Assembly (NCBI GenBank): GCA_030425785.1
Contig: JAUHYJ010000318.1
Coordinates: forward strand, 1 to 5,111
Origin: Acidimicrobiia bacterium
Lineage (GTDB): Bacteria > Actinomycetota > Acidimicrobiia > Acidimicrobiales > Ilumatobacteraceae
Length of the DNA: 5,111 nucleotides
Direction: 5' to 3'
Both the position numbers and the translations under genes were made by a program. Of this stretch, positions 1 to 5,111 are shown in pieces. A model generated the notes under the pieces. That model ran no database searches. It saw only the letters and a list, made by a program, of their open reading frames with translations, and was not told the DNA's origin. The stretch's first letter is position 1, and each line of letters begins with the position of its first letter.

Positions 1-234
1 CTTCAGCAGGAGACCGAAGACGAGGTAGTACACGCCGATCGACAACGCCGGATTCAGCAGGTGCCACAAGTTGCCGAGCACGTTCGTGATCTGACGGTGC
101 CGCAGCTCGTTGATGGCGACGTGCCATACGTAGTTCCGCCGTTCCCACAGCTCGCGCAGATACACGTTGAGCTGGGACGATGCATGCGCGTCGCGGAGCT
201 CGGGGAGCTCCGTCGTCGATGCCTGCGCCACCAT
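1..234 (-). CDS. ABC-2 type polysaccharide export permease, N-terminal part (cut by window edge)
   Basis: The minus strand encodes 78 residues from an ATG at 234 running off the left edge. After a polar head of about 25 residues comes the pattern typical of Wzm/RfbA/TagG-like permeases: an amphipathic stretch with LRELWERRNYVW (residues 27-38), then INELRHRQ (41-48), VLGNLWHLLNP (52-62), and the start of the first membrane helix (about 59-78, IGVYYLVFGLLL). In the family this corresponds to the motif 'R..R...S.LG..W...NP' before TM1. Such permeases pair with an ATPase to move lipid-linked polysaccharides or teichoic-acid-like polymers across the cytoplasmic membrane. The ATPase is not in the window and would be expected further along this transcript. 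The ATG at 234 is chosen because a TANNNT -10 element lies exactly 7 nt upstream; the frame stays open further upstream without a usable ATG or GTG that I found. It is divergent from the glycosyltransferase at 320. Family assignment is firm from the N-terminal motif; the substrate is inferred from the neighbours. Confidence 0.85.
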   Translation of the reverse strand, partial: MVAQASTTELPELRDAHASSQLNVYLRELWERRNYVWHVAINELRHRQITNVLGNLWHLLNPALSIGVYYLVFGLLLK

Positions 235-241
235 GGCTGCG

Positions 242-247
242 AGCCTA
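242..247 (-). promoter_or_regulatory. Putative leaderless-type -10 element for the ABC permease gene
   Basis: On the minus strand the hexamer TAGGCT, preceded by GT, fits the TANNNT -10 consensus. It ends 7 nt before the ATG at 234, so transcription would begin at or next to the start codon. No Shine-Dalgarno sequence precedes this ATG, which agrees with leaderless expression, common in actinobacteria. No clear -35 hexamer is visible 17-18 nt further upstream. The geometry is the same as at the Stealth gene start (1169-1182). Support is by pattern only. Confidence 0.5.
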
Positions 248-288
248 ACCGGCGCCTCGACGCTCGACTCGACGTTCCACTCGGCCGC

Positions 289-294
289 TACGGT
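289..294 (+). promoter_or_regulatory. Possible -10 element for the first glycosyltransferase gene
   Basis: TACGGT matches TANNNT in the 85-bp divergent spacer and would place a transcription start near 301, giving a leader of about 18 nt that contains the Shine-Dalgarno sequence at 313-319. There is no convincing -35 element, and TANNNT hexamers occur by chance, so this is weak. Confidence 0.25.
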
Positions 295-312
295 GTGTCC
301 GGTGGCCGCGGC

Positions 313-319
313 GGAGAGG
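313..319 (+). promoter_or_regulatory. Shine-Dalgarno sequence deciding the start of the first glycosyltransferase
   Basis: GGAGAGG directly precedes the ATG at 320. The GGAG core is 3 nt from this ATG, which is short, and the full motif is 9 nt from an in-frame GTG at 329, which is ideal spacing. It therefore supports a start at 320 or 329 and argues against the in-frame ATG at 167, which would run through the divergent permease gene. Confidence 0.6.
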
Positions 320-1141
320 ATGTCCTGGGTGGTACTGACCCGCGGCGACCGTCCCGACGAGCTCGATCGGGCGGTCGACTCACTCGACGCGCCGGTGCTG
401 CTCGTCGCCAACGGCGTGCACGTCGATGCGCGTGCGGCCACGTCGATCGTCGAGACCGAGACCAACATCGGGATCCCGGCGGGTCGCGATCTCGGCCTGC
501 GCTCGACGGCCACGGAGGTGGTGGGGTTCCTCGACGACGACGCAGTGGCGTCGTCCGGTGCCACGGCCGCGATCGCCGCAGCGTTCGGGGCCGACCCGCA
601 GCTCGGCGCCGTGGCCCTGCGACTGGTCGACGAGCATGGCGACACCGCTCGGCGGCACGTCCCGCGCCTCGGCGGGCGCGATCCCGAACGGGGCGGCGAG
701 GTCGCGCTCTTCCTCGGCGGTGCGTGCGCCGTCCGGCGCAGCGCGTACGACGACGCCGGCGGCTACTGGGGTGAACTGTTCTACGGTCACGAGGAACTCG
801 AGCTGTGCTGGCGGCTCGTCGACCGCGGCTGGACGATCCGCTACCTCGCCGACGTCACCGTGTTCCACCCGCGGTCCGAGATCGGCCGCCACGCCGAGGG
901 GTGGGCGATGACCGGCCGGAACCGCGTCATGATCGCCCGTCGGACCCTGCCGTGGCCCGTGGCGCTCGCCCACGTGACACTCTGGTTGGCCATCGGCTCG
1001 CTGCGAGCTCCGGGCGCGGAGCACCGCCGGGCGTACGTGCGGGGCTGGCGGGCCGGCTGGCGTGCGCCGGTCGATCGTCGCCCGATCTCGTGGCGGGCAG
1101 TCTGGCGGCTCTGCCGGCTCCGCCGACCCCCGGTCGTCTGA
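320..1141 (+). CDS. Family 2 glycosyltransferase (GT-A fold)
   Basis: A 273-residue protein that should transfer a sugar from a nucleotide-sugar donor onto a growing surface glycan at the cytoplasmic face of the membrane. Visible GT2 features in order: first beta strand VVLTRGDRP (4-12), the second strand VLLVANG (26-32), NIGIPAGRDLGL (49-60), the metal/nucleotide-binding LDDD (71-74), the acceptor-side strand and loop FLGGACAVRR (131-140) followed by GGYW, and the catalytic-base helix GHEELELCWRLVDRG (156-170), then VFHP (181-184). This arrangement resembles rhamnosyltransferase-like GT2 enzymes. Residues about 209-230 are hydrophobic with tryptophans and may form a membrane-contacting segment; the last 45 residues are very Arg/Trp-rich, suggesting peripheral membrane binding. 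The start at 320 is set by the Shine-Dalgarno sequence and the usual GT2 N-terminus; GTG at 329 is an alternative. The gene is divergent from the export permease and 40 bp upstream of the Stealth gene. Donor and acceptor cannot be predicted. Confidence 0.88.
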   Translation: MSWVVLTRGDRPDELDRAVDSLDAPVLLVANGVHVDARAATSIVETETNIGIPAGRDLGLRSTATEVVGFLDDDAVASSGATAAIAAAFGADPQLGAVALRLVDEHGDTARRHVPRLGGRDPERGGEVALFLGGACAVRRSAYDDAGGYWGELFYGHEELELCWRLVDRGWTIRYLADVTVFHPRSEIGRHAEGWAMTGRNRVMIARRTLPWPVALAHVTLWLAIGSLRAPGAEHRRAYVRGWRAGWRAPVDRRPISWRAVWRLCRLRRPPVV

Positions 1142-1168
1142 GTCGGTTCGGCGACGGGTCCCCGCCGT

Positions 1169-1174
1169 TAGCAT
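1169..1174 (+). promoter_or_regulatory. Putative leaderless-type -10 element for the Stealth operon
   Basis: TAGCAT, preceded by GT, matches TANNNT and ends 7 nt before the ATG at 1182, so the transcript would start at the start codon. No Shine-Dalgarno sequence is present in the 40-bp gap after the upstream glycosyltransferase. The same layout (GTTAG...T, 7 nt, ATG) occurs at the permease gene. No convincing -35 element is seen. If real, it gives the Stealth gene and the two genes after it their own promoter. Confidence 0.5.
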
Positions 1175-1181
1175 CGGCTCG

Positions 1182-2849
1182 ATGCGCTCTGCTCTCCGCC
1201 GAGCCGATGGTCTGATGCGTCGGTACCGCGTCGACCGTCGCCTCCCGCCTGCGGTCCGGCAGCTCTACGTCGACACGCTGCGGGCGCGCCGTCGCGATCG
1301 ACGCGACCGCGCCAGCGCGTCGACGCGGCCCGTCGTCGGGTCGTCGGGTGGGGGCGTGGGTCGTCTCGGCGACCGCCGGGTCGCGACGGCAGGCCCACTC
1401 GACCGGTCGGTCCACGCGCTCGCACTCGACACGGCGGTGCAGGTCGTCGACGCCCTCACCGCCGCCGGCCTCGAGCCGTTCGTGGTCGATCGCGACGCAG
1501 ACCGGATCGTCGTCGGCGTCCGGCTCCGCCACCGCGAGGCGGCGATCGCTGCACTCGCGACGGCGCTCGGCGAGCCTGGCTGGCTCGTTCGCTGGTCGGA
1601 TCGTGATCGAACGGGGCTCGTCCCGCTCGGCGAGGCGCCGCGCACCCGAGCCGTCGGTCGTTCACGGTCGTGGTGCGTGTTCCGGGCGTTCGGCGTCGGC
1701 GAGCGTGCCATCGGTGACGACGCCGGTGTGATCGTGAACTTCTGGACGCCGGGGACATCGGGGCAGCTCGAACTCGTCGGGTTCCGTGGCCAGGATCGCT
1801 TCGACGAGCGGAGTCCGACCACCGTCGAGACCATCGACGGCATCGACCTACCGGGACGGGCGGCCTTCCCGGTCGCGCGGAGTCTCGAGCGGTTCGCCGG
1901 CGACGTCGACATCGTGTACACGTGGGTCGACGGTGCCGACCCGGCGTGGCAGGACGCGTTCCGGCGCGTCGCCGCCGAGTGTGGCCGCGACCTCGGCGAC
2001 GAATCGCTCGACCCGGCGCGATACCGCTCGCGCGACGAGCTGCGCTACTCGATGCGATCGGTCTGGATGTACTGCGGCTGGGTGCGCCACATCTACGTGG
2101 TCACCGCCGGGCAGCGACCCGAATGGCTCGCCGACCATCCCGGCGTGACCGTCGTCGACCATCGCGAAATCCTGCCGGCGGACGGCCTCCCGACGTTCAA
2201 CTCGCACGCGATCGAGGCGTCCCTCCATCACATCGACGGGCTCGCCGAACACGTCGTCTACTTCAACGACGACATGTTCGTGACGCGACCGCTCCGGCCG
2301 GAGGCGTTCTTCCACCCGAACGGACTGCCGAATCTGTTCCAGAGCGGCGCCCGTGTGCCAGGTGTCGAGGACGACCACACGCAAGCCGTCGACACGGCCG
2401 CGATCCGGGGGCGCGAGCTGTTGGCGGAGCGATTCGGCCGGGTGGTCGAGTCCAAGCCGTACCACAGCCCCTATCCGCTCCGGCGCTCAATCATGGCCGA
2501 GGTCGAGTCCGAGTTCCCCGACATGGTCGCAGCGACGCGACGGAGCCGGTTCCGGTCGCCGTCCGACCTGAGCACGGCGGCGTCGTTCTCCCAGCAGTAC
2601 GCCTTCGCGACCGGGCGAGCGGTCCTCGCCGACGTGCGCACCGAGTACGTGCACGTCGAGTCGGGTCGCCTGGGTTGGCACCTCGACCGCATCCGACTGA
2701 CCGACGACCTGCAGACGTGCTGCATCAACGAGACCCGCGACGGCGCAACGGGCAGCGTCCGGCGCGAGCAGCTGTTGGCCGACTTCTTCCGGGACATGTA
2801 CCCGGTCGCCGCTCCGTGGGAGCGGGCGTCGGATCTTGACGATGCGTGA
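1182..2849 (+). CDS. Stealth-family sugar-phosphate transferase (hexose-1-phosphate transferase)
   Basis: A 555-residue protein with the four Stealth conserved regions in order. CR1 is DIVYTWVDGADP (243-254). CR2 runs from about 280 to 370, with RYRSRDELRYSMRSVW, LPTFNS followed by AIE, and YFNDDMF (360-366). CR3 starts near 424 with KPYHSPYPLRRS and includes FRSPSDLS. CR4 near 513-550 contains CCINET and ends in APWE. Known Stealth enzymes (meningococcal SacB, mycobacterial CpsY, the human GlcNAc-1-phosphotransferase GNPTAB) transfer a sugar-1-phosphate from a nucleotide sugar to a sugar hydroxyl, making phosphodiester linkages. Residues 1-240 precede the catalytic part: a basic Arg-rich start, a Gly/Ser linker (about 50-62), then an alpha/beta-looking domain (about 78-200) of a kind seen ahead of CR1 in actinobacterial homologues. 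The ATG at 1182 is preferred over the upstream ATG at 1062 because the latter lies inside the preceding gene and a leaderless -10 sits before 1182; ATG at 1215 is also possible. No signal peptide or membrane helix is seen, so it probably acts in the cytoplasm. It overlaps the next gene by 8 bp. The polymer or monomer product is not determinable. Confidence 0.93.
   Translation: MRSALRRADGLMRRYRVDRRLPPAVRQLYVDTLRARRRDRRDRASASTRPVVGSSGGGVGRLGDRRVATAGPLDRSVHALALDTAVQVVDALTAAGLEPFVVDRDADRIVVGVRLRHREAAIAALATALGEPGWLVRWSDRDRTGLVPLGEAPRTRAVGRSRSWCVFRAFGVGERAIGDDAGVIVNFWTPGTSGQLELVGFRGQDRFDERSPTTVETIDGIDLPGRAAFPVARSLERFAGDVDIVYTWVDGADPAWQDAFRRVAAECGRDLGDESLDPARYRSRDELRYSMRSVWMYCGWVRHIYVVTAGQRPEWLADHPGVTVVDHREILPADGLPTFNSHAIEASLHHIDGLAEHVVYFNDDMFVTRPLRPEAFFHPNGLPNLFQSGARVPGVEDDHTQAVDTAAIRGRELLAERFGRVVESKPYHSPYPLRRSIMAEVESEFPDMVAATRRSRFRSPSDLSTAASFSQQYAFATGRAVLADVRTEYVHVESGRLGWHLDRIRLTDDLQTCCINETRDGATGSVRREQLLADFFRDMYPVAAPWERASDLDDA
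1338..1360 (+). other. G-quadruplex-type motif in the Stealth N-terminal linker
   Basis: Four G-runs of 3, 3, 5 and 3 are separated by loops of 5, 1 and 3 nt, which satisfies the common G3+N1-7 rule on the coding strand, so the mRNA could also fold. It encodes the Gly/Ser-rich linker around residues 53-60 and sits about 160 nt into the transcript. It may be only a by-product of glycine codons in GC-rich DNA. Confidence 0.4.
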
Positions 2850-3705
2850 CCGGATCACGACCCGGGCCTGGCGCGCGTACGCCGACCTGCGCCGGCGCGC
2901 CCGGCGTGATGGTGACGTCCGTGACGCCCTGGCCGTCTTCCCACGAGCCGACCGTCGAGACGTGGACGCGTGGAATCGGGCCACCGCCGCCGGCGTCGGC
3001 GCGTACCGTGCTGCATTCGCGCCGGCGGCCACCCGTGCTGCCGTCGTCTGCGTGTCGCGCCGGCCGCACCTGCTGTCGGCCATCGTCGCCAACGTCGCAC
3101 GGCAGGTCGACGTCGAGCTCGACGTCGTCCTGGTCACGAACGACGCCGGCTTCGATGCGACCGATCTCGAACGCGAGCTGGCCGGGCTGGCCGGGTGGCG
3201 GGTCATCGAGATGCCTCCGTCGGCGTCGCTCGGCGCCTGCCTGAACCTCGGCGTCGACGCCGTCTCGGAGCGCTTCGTCGCGAAGTTCGACGACGACGAC
3301 TGGTACGGGCCGCATCACGTCGCCGACAGCCTCCGTGCGCACCGGTACGCGGGCGCCGGCGTGGTCGGCAAGCATTCGTACTACGCAGAGATGACGCACA
3401 CCGGCGATCGAGTCCTGCGCTTCCCGGCCAACGAGTTCCGGTACTCCGGCACGCTCGCCGGCGGCACCCTCGTCGTCGACCGCGAACGAATCGGCGGCGT
3501 CCGGTTCCCCGACCTGTCGCTCGGCGAGGACCGTGGGCTCCTGCACGCCTGTCACCGGCGCGGGGTGTCGACCTTCGCGGCCGATCGCTTCAATTTCGTG
3601 CAGCGCCGGGGTGGCGACAACACGTGGACGATCGCCGACGAGCACTTCCTCGAACGGACACTGCGAGCCGATCCCGACGACCCGATCCATGCGGTTGACC
3701 CCTGA
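2842..3705 (+). CDS. Family 2-like glycosyltransferase (GT-A fold) coupled to the Stealth gene
   Basis: A 287-residue protein. The first 65 residues are Arg/Ala-rich and helical-looking with no recognised domain. The GT-A fold follows: strand AAVVCVSRRPHLL (66-78), NVARQ (84-88), DVVLVTND (94-101), SLGACLNLGVDA (129-140), the metal-binding KFDDDDWYGPHH (148-159), a GTLAGGTLVVDR strand and loop (203-214), and LGEDRGLL (227-234), probably the catalytic-base helix. It ends with FNFVQRR and DNTW (250-262), a tail I associate with GT2 domains found beside surface-polysaccharide synthesis genes. It should add a sugar to the glycan built with the Stealth enzyme. The ATG at 2842 lies within the end of the Stealth gene (ATGCGTGA), so translation is probably coupled; a TTG two codons earlier (2836) is an alternative start. 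Only a weak GGA at 2831-2833 precedes it. No membrane helix is visible. Donor and acceptor are unknown. Confidence 0.87.
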   Translation: MRDRITTRAWRAYADLRRRARRDGDVRDALAVFPRADRRDVDAWNRATAAGVGAYRAAFAPAATRAAVVCVSRRPHLLSAIVANVARQVDVELDVVLVTNDAGFDATDLERELAGLAGWRVIEMPPSASLGACLNLGVDAVSERFVAKFDDDDWYGPHHVADSLRAHRYAGAGVVGKHSYYAEMTHTGDRVLRFPANEFRYSGTLAGGTLVVDRERIGGVRFPDLSLGEDRGLLHACHRRGVSTFAADRFNFVQRRGGDNTWTIADEHFLERTLRADPDDPIHAVDP

Positions 3706-3725
3706 TCGCGCTTGACTGGACGCCG

Positions 3726-4661
3726 ATGTCGTATCGGATCCCCCTGCCCGCCGGTGGCCGCACCGACGCGCTCGACATCGTCGAGCCGAACTCGACGGCG
3801 GTGCAGCGCTTCATCCGGCGCAACGGTCTCGGTGCCTACGAGACCCCGACGGCGGCTGCCCTGCTCGCCGTGTGCGAGACCCACGACCCCGGATTCGTCA
3901 TGTACGAGGTCGGCGCGAACATGGGCTTGTACGGTGCACTCGCCGCGAGCATGTTCTCCCCGCGCCAGGTGCACGCGTTCGAACCGGCGCCGACGGCGGC
4001 CGCCGTCGTCGAGCGGATCGCCAAGCGCAACCGGTTGCCGCTCGAGGCGCACCGCCTGGCCCTGTCCGACCGCGACGGCACGGCCGATCTGTACCTGTCG
4101 CCGGTGTCCGACGCGTCGAACTCGCTCGTCGAGGGGTTCCGCTCGACCGACCGCAAGATCGTCGTTCCGACGTCGACGATCGACCAGATCGTGACCGCCA
4201 CCGGAGACCACCCGGACGTGTTGAAGATCGACGTCGAGACGCACGAGCGTGCCGTGCTCGACGGCGGACGCCACACGATCGAGCACGATCGCCCGAGCAT
4301 CATCGTCGAGGTCCTGCGCCGCAAGGGGCACGATCACGGCCACGAGATCAGCGAGTTCTTCGACGGGCTCGGGTACGCCTGCTACGAGTTGAGCGCGGAA
4401 CCCGACTGGGTCGCCCACGAGCGCGTGCGTGGCAGCGGCACGGTCGACCGCGACTGGCTGCTCGTGCCCGGTGAGCTGCCGGCCGACTTCGCCGAGCGGT
4501 GGACGCTGTGGCGCGGCCGGTTGCTCGAGTGCACGGTCGACACCAACCCGAGGGTCCCGGTGCTGGCGAGCGTTCGCGCCGCGCACCTGCGCGGCGGATG
4601 GCGTGAGGTCGCCGCCGCAGCAGGGCGGTTCGTCCGCCGTCAGGGCGACGACGACGCCTGA
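3726..4661 (+). CDS. FkbM-family SAM-dependent methyltransferase
   Basis: A 311-residue protein with the FkbM pattern: SAM-binding motif I EVGANMGLYG (61-70), the acidic strand end FEPAP (85-89), a TSTIDQIV element (149-156), VLKIDVETHE (165-174) and SIIVEVL (191-197), closing with DRDWLLVP (241-248). Family members are O-methyltransferases acting on polyketides, glycans and other small molecules; in glycan loci they usually methylate sugar hydroxyls, either decorating or capping chains. The family's usual 'KIDVEG.E' is here KIDVETHE, a variant I believe exists in a subgroup, so it need not mean loss of function. A C-terminal tail of about 60 residues after the core (250-311) contains WTLWRGRLLE and a basic end and has no clear assignment. 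The gene begins 20 bp after the upstream glycosyltransferase stop, with only a weak GGA (3718-3720) as ribosome site, so it is likely read through from the Stealth operon. Its 3' end overlaps the convergent gene by 22 bp. The target hydroxyl is unknown. Confidence 0.92.
   Translation: MSYRIPLPAGGRTDALDIVEPNSTAVQRFIRRNGLGAYETPTAAALLAVCETHDPGFVMYEVGANMGLYGALAASMFSPRQVHAFEPAPTAAAVVERIAKRNRLPLEAHRLALSDRDGTADLYLSPVSDASNSLVEGFRSTDRKIVVPTSTIDQIVTATGDHPDVLKIDVETHERAVLDGGRHTIEHDRPSIIVEVLRRKGHDHGHEISEFFDGLGYACYELSAEPDWVAHERVRGSGTVDRDWLLVPGELPADFAERWTLWRGRLLECTVDTNPRVPVLASVRAAHLRGGWREVAAAAGRFVRRQGDDDA
4624..4638 (-). terminator. Small GC hairpin just after the stop codon of the minus-strand glycosyltransferase
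   Basis: On the minus strand, one base after the TGA at 4642-4640, a perfect 5-bp stem (GGCGG/CCGCC) with a 5-nt loop can form. There is no T-tract after it, so it is not a classical intrinsic terminator, and it lies inside the end of the methyltransferase coding sequence. The position right after a stop codon is suggestive but the stem is short and such stems are common in GC-rich DNA. Confidence 0.2.
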
Positions 4662-5111
4662 TCGGGGCCGGCTCTCAGGCTGCCGCTGAGGAAACCGCAG
4701 CTCCACGCGATCTGCAGGGTGCCGAGCGCGAGCGCGCATCCGACGACCCGCGTACGCGTTCGGGCGGCCACGACGACGAGGACCACCGGATAGGCGGCGA
4801 GCAGGGCACGCGCGGGACGCCACCGGACCCCGATGACGGCGGTCGCTGCGAGCGCCGGTGCGACGGCTGCCGGGATCGCCTGCCGGAGTCGCAGCGACTC
4901 GGGGTGCCGTCGGAGCACCTCGGCCTTCCACCAGCCGTACTCGTAGTATTGCTTCGCCAGCGCCCGCCACGATCCGCGCGGCCGGTAGCCGACCCACAGT
5001 TCGGGGTCGAACCACACGGTCCCACCCGCCGCCCGAAGGCGGATGTTGAACTCGTAGTCCTGGTTCCGGACGAGGTCCTCGGCGAACCAGCCGACGGTGT
5101 CGCCGGCCACC
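4640..5111 (-). CDS. Membrane-associated GT2 glycosyltransferase, C-terminal part (cut by window edge)
   Basis: About 156 C-terminal residues are present on the minus strand; the start and the GT-A DxD region lie beyond the right edge, and the first codon seen (GTG at 5110) is internal. Numbering from that codon, the conserved end of a GT2 catalytic domain is visible: ED.VRNQDYEFNIRLRAAG (11-29), VWFDPELWVGYRPRGS (32-47), then the acceptor-side QYYEYGWWK (54-62) and RRHPESLRLRQ (67-77). This matches ExoA-like succinoglycan-type glycosyltransferases, where the Q..YG.WK and RHP..LR.RQ blocks precede membrane helices. Three hydrophobic segments follow (about 78-95, 103-117, 121-142), ending with WSCGFLSG as in that family. 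The enzyme likely adds a sugar to a lipid-linked intermediate at the inner membrane face. It is convergent with and overlaps the methyltransferase gene, so it belongs to another transcript, but probably to the same glycan locus. Confidence 0.88.
   Translation of the reverse strand, partial: VAGDTVGWFAEDLVRNQDYEFNIRLRAAGGTVWFDPELWVGYRPRGSWRALAKQYYEYGWWKAEVLRRHPESLRLRQAIPAAVAPALAATAVIGVRWRPARALLAAYPVVLVVVAARTRTRVVGCALALGTLQIAWSCGFLSGSLRAGPDQASSSP

Noticed and set aside
167..319. Upstream in-frame extension of the first glycosyltransferase from an ATG at 167
   Set aside because: It would overlap the divergent permease start; its translation lacks GT2 features, and a Shine-Dalgarno sequence at 313-319 marks a later start.
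380..1174. Open frame of 264 codons on the minus strand
   Set aside because: Antisense shadow of the first glycosyltransferase with a low-complexity Arg/Pro/Ala-rich translation.
1062..1181. In-frame extension of the Stealth gene from an ATG at 1062
   Set aside because: It lies within the preceding glycosyltransferase in another frame, has a low-complexity Arg/Ser translation, and the ATG at 1182 has a leaderless-type -10 element.
2725..3690. Open frame of 321 codons on the minus strand
   Set aside because: Antisense to the second glycosyltransferase, which has clear motifs; the minus frame shows none.
3694..3725. TTGACC and TTGACT as -35 boxes of a promoter for the FkbM gene
   Set aside because: No TANNNT hexamer lies at a suitable distance before the ATG at 3726, and the 20-bp gap fits operon read-through.
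4674..4690. CTCAG/CTGAG inverted repeat as a terminator for the plus-strand operon
   Set aside because: Only a 5-bp stem with a 7-nt loop, no T-tract, and located inside the coding end of the minus-strand gene.
3552..5015. Open frame of 487 codons on the minus strand
   Set aside because: It runs antisense to the FkbM gene and out of frame with the minus-strand glycosyltransferase; the translation is Arg/Gly/Val-rich with no domain, as expected for a GC-rich shadow frame.

Overview
The window is a GC-rich stretch (strong G/C bias at third codon positions, long antisense shadow frames) from what is most likely a high-GC actinobacterium. Two genes appear to have leaderless promoters of the actinobacterial type, and the Stealth protein carries the kind of N-terminal extension I associate with actinobacterial homologues. 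A member of Acidimicrobiia (Ilumatobacter-like) is my best guess from overall style, but this is not proven by the sequence.

Layout. The window is almost fully coding and holds six genes, two of them cut by the window edges. (1) Positions 1-234, minus strand: the N-terminal 78 residues of an ABC-2 type polysaccharide/polyol-phosphate export permease. (2) 320-1141, plus: a compact family 2 glycosyltransferase, divergent from the permease. (3) 1182-2849, plus: a Stealth-family sugar-phosphate transferase with all four conserved regions (CR1-CR4) recognisable. (4) 2842-3705, plus: a second GT-A fold glycosyltransferase whose start codon overlaps the Stealth stop codon. (5) 3726-4661, plus: an FkbM-family SAM-dependent methyltransferase. 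(6) 4640-5111, minus: the C-terminal part of a membrane-associated GT2 glycosyltransferase, convergent with and overlapping the methyltransferase by 22 bp. No gene-free stretch exceeds 90 bp. I see no RNA genes, mobile elements or CRISPR arrays.

How the genes may work together. This is part of a cell-surface glycopolymer locus. Stealth enzymes transfer hexose-1-phosphate units to build phosphodiester-linked glycans (meningococcal SacB is the classic case). The neighbouring glycosyltransferases would add further sugars, FkbM would O-methylate the glycan, and the divergent ABC-2 permease is a natural export route. Genes 3-5 look like one tightly packed operon driven from a leaderless promoter directly ahead of the Stealth gene; gene 2 lies 40 bp upstream on the same strand and has its own Shine-Dalgarno sequence. 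The exact polymer, the sugar donors and the missing parts (ABC ATPase, nucleotide-sugar synthesis) cannot be read from this window.
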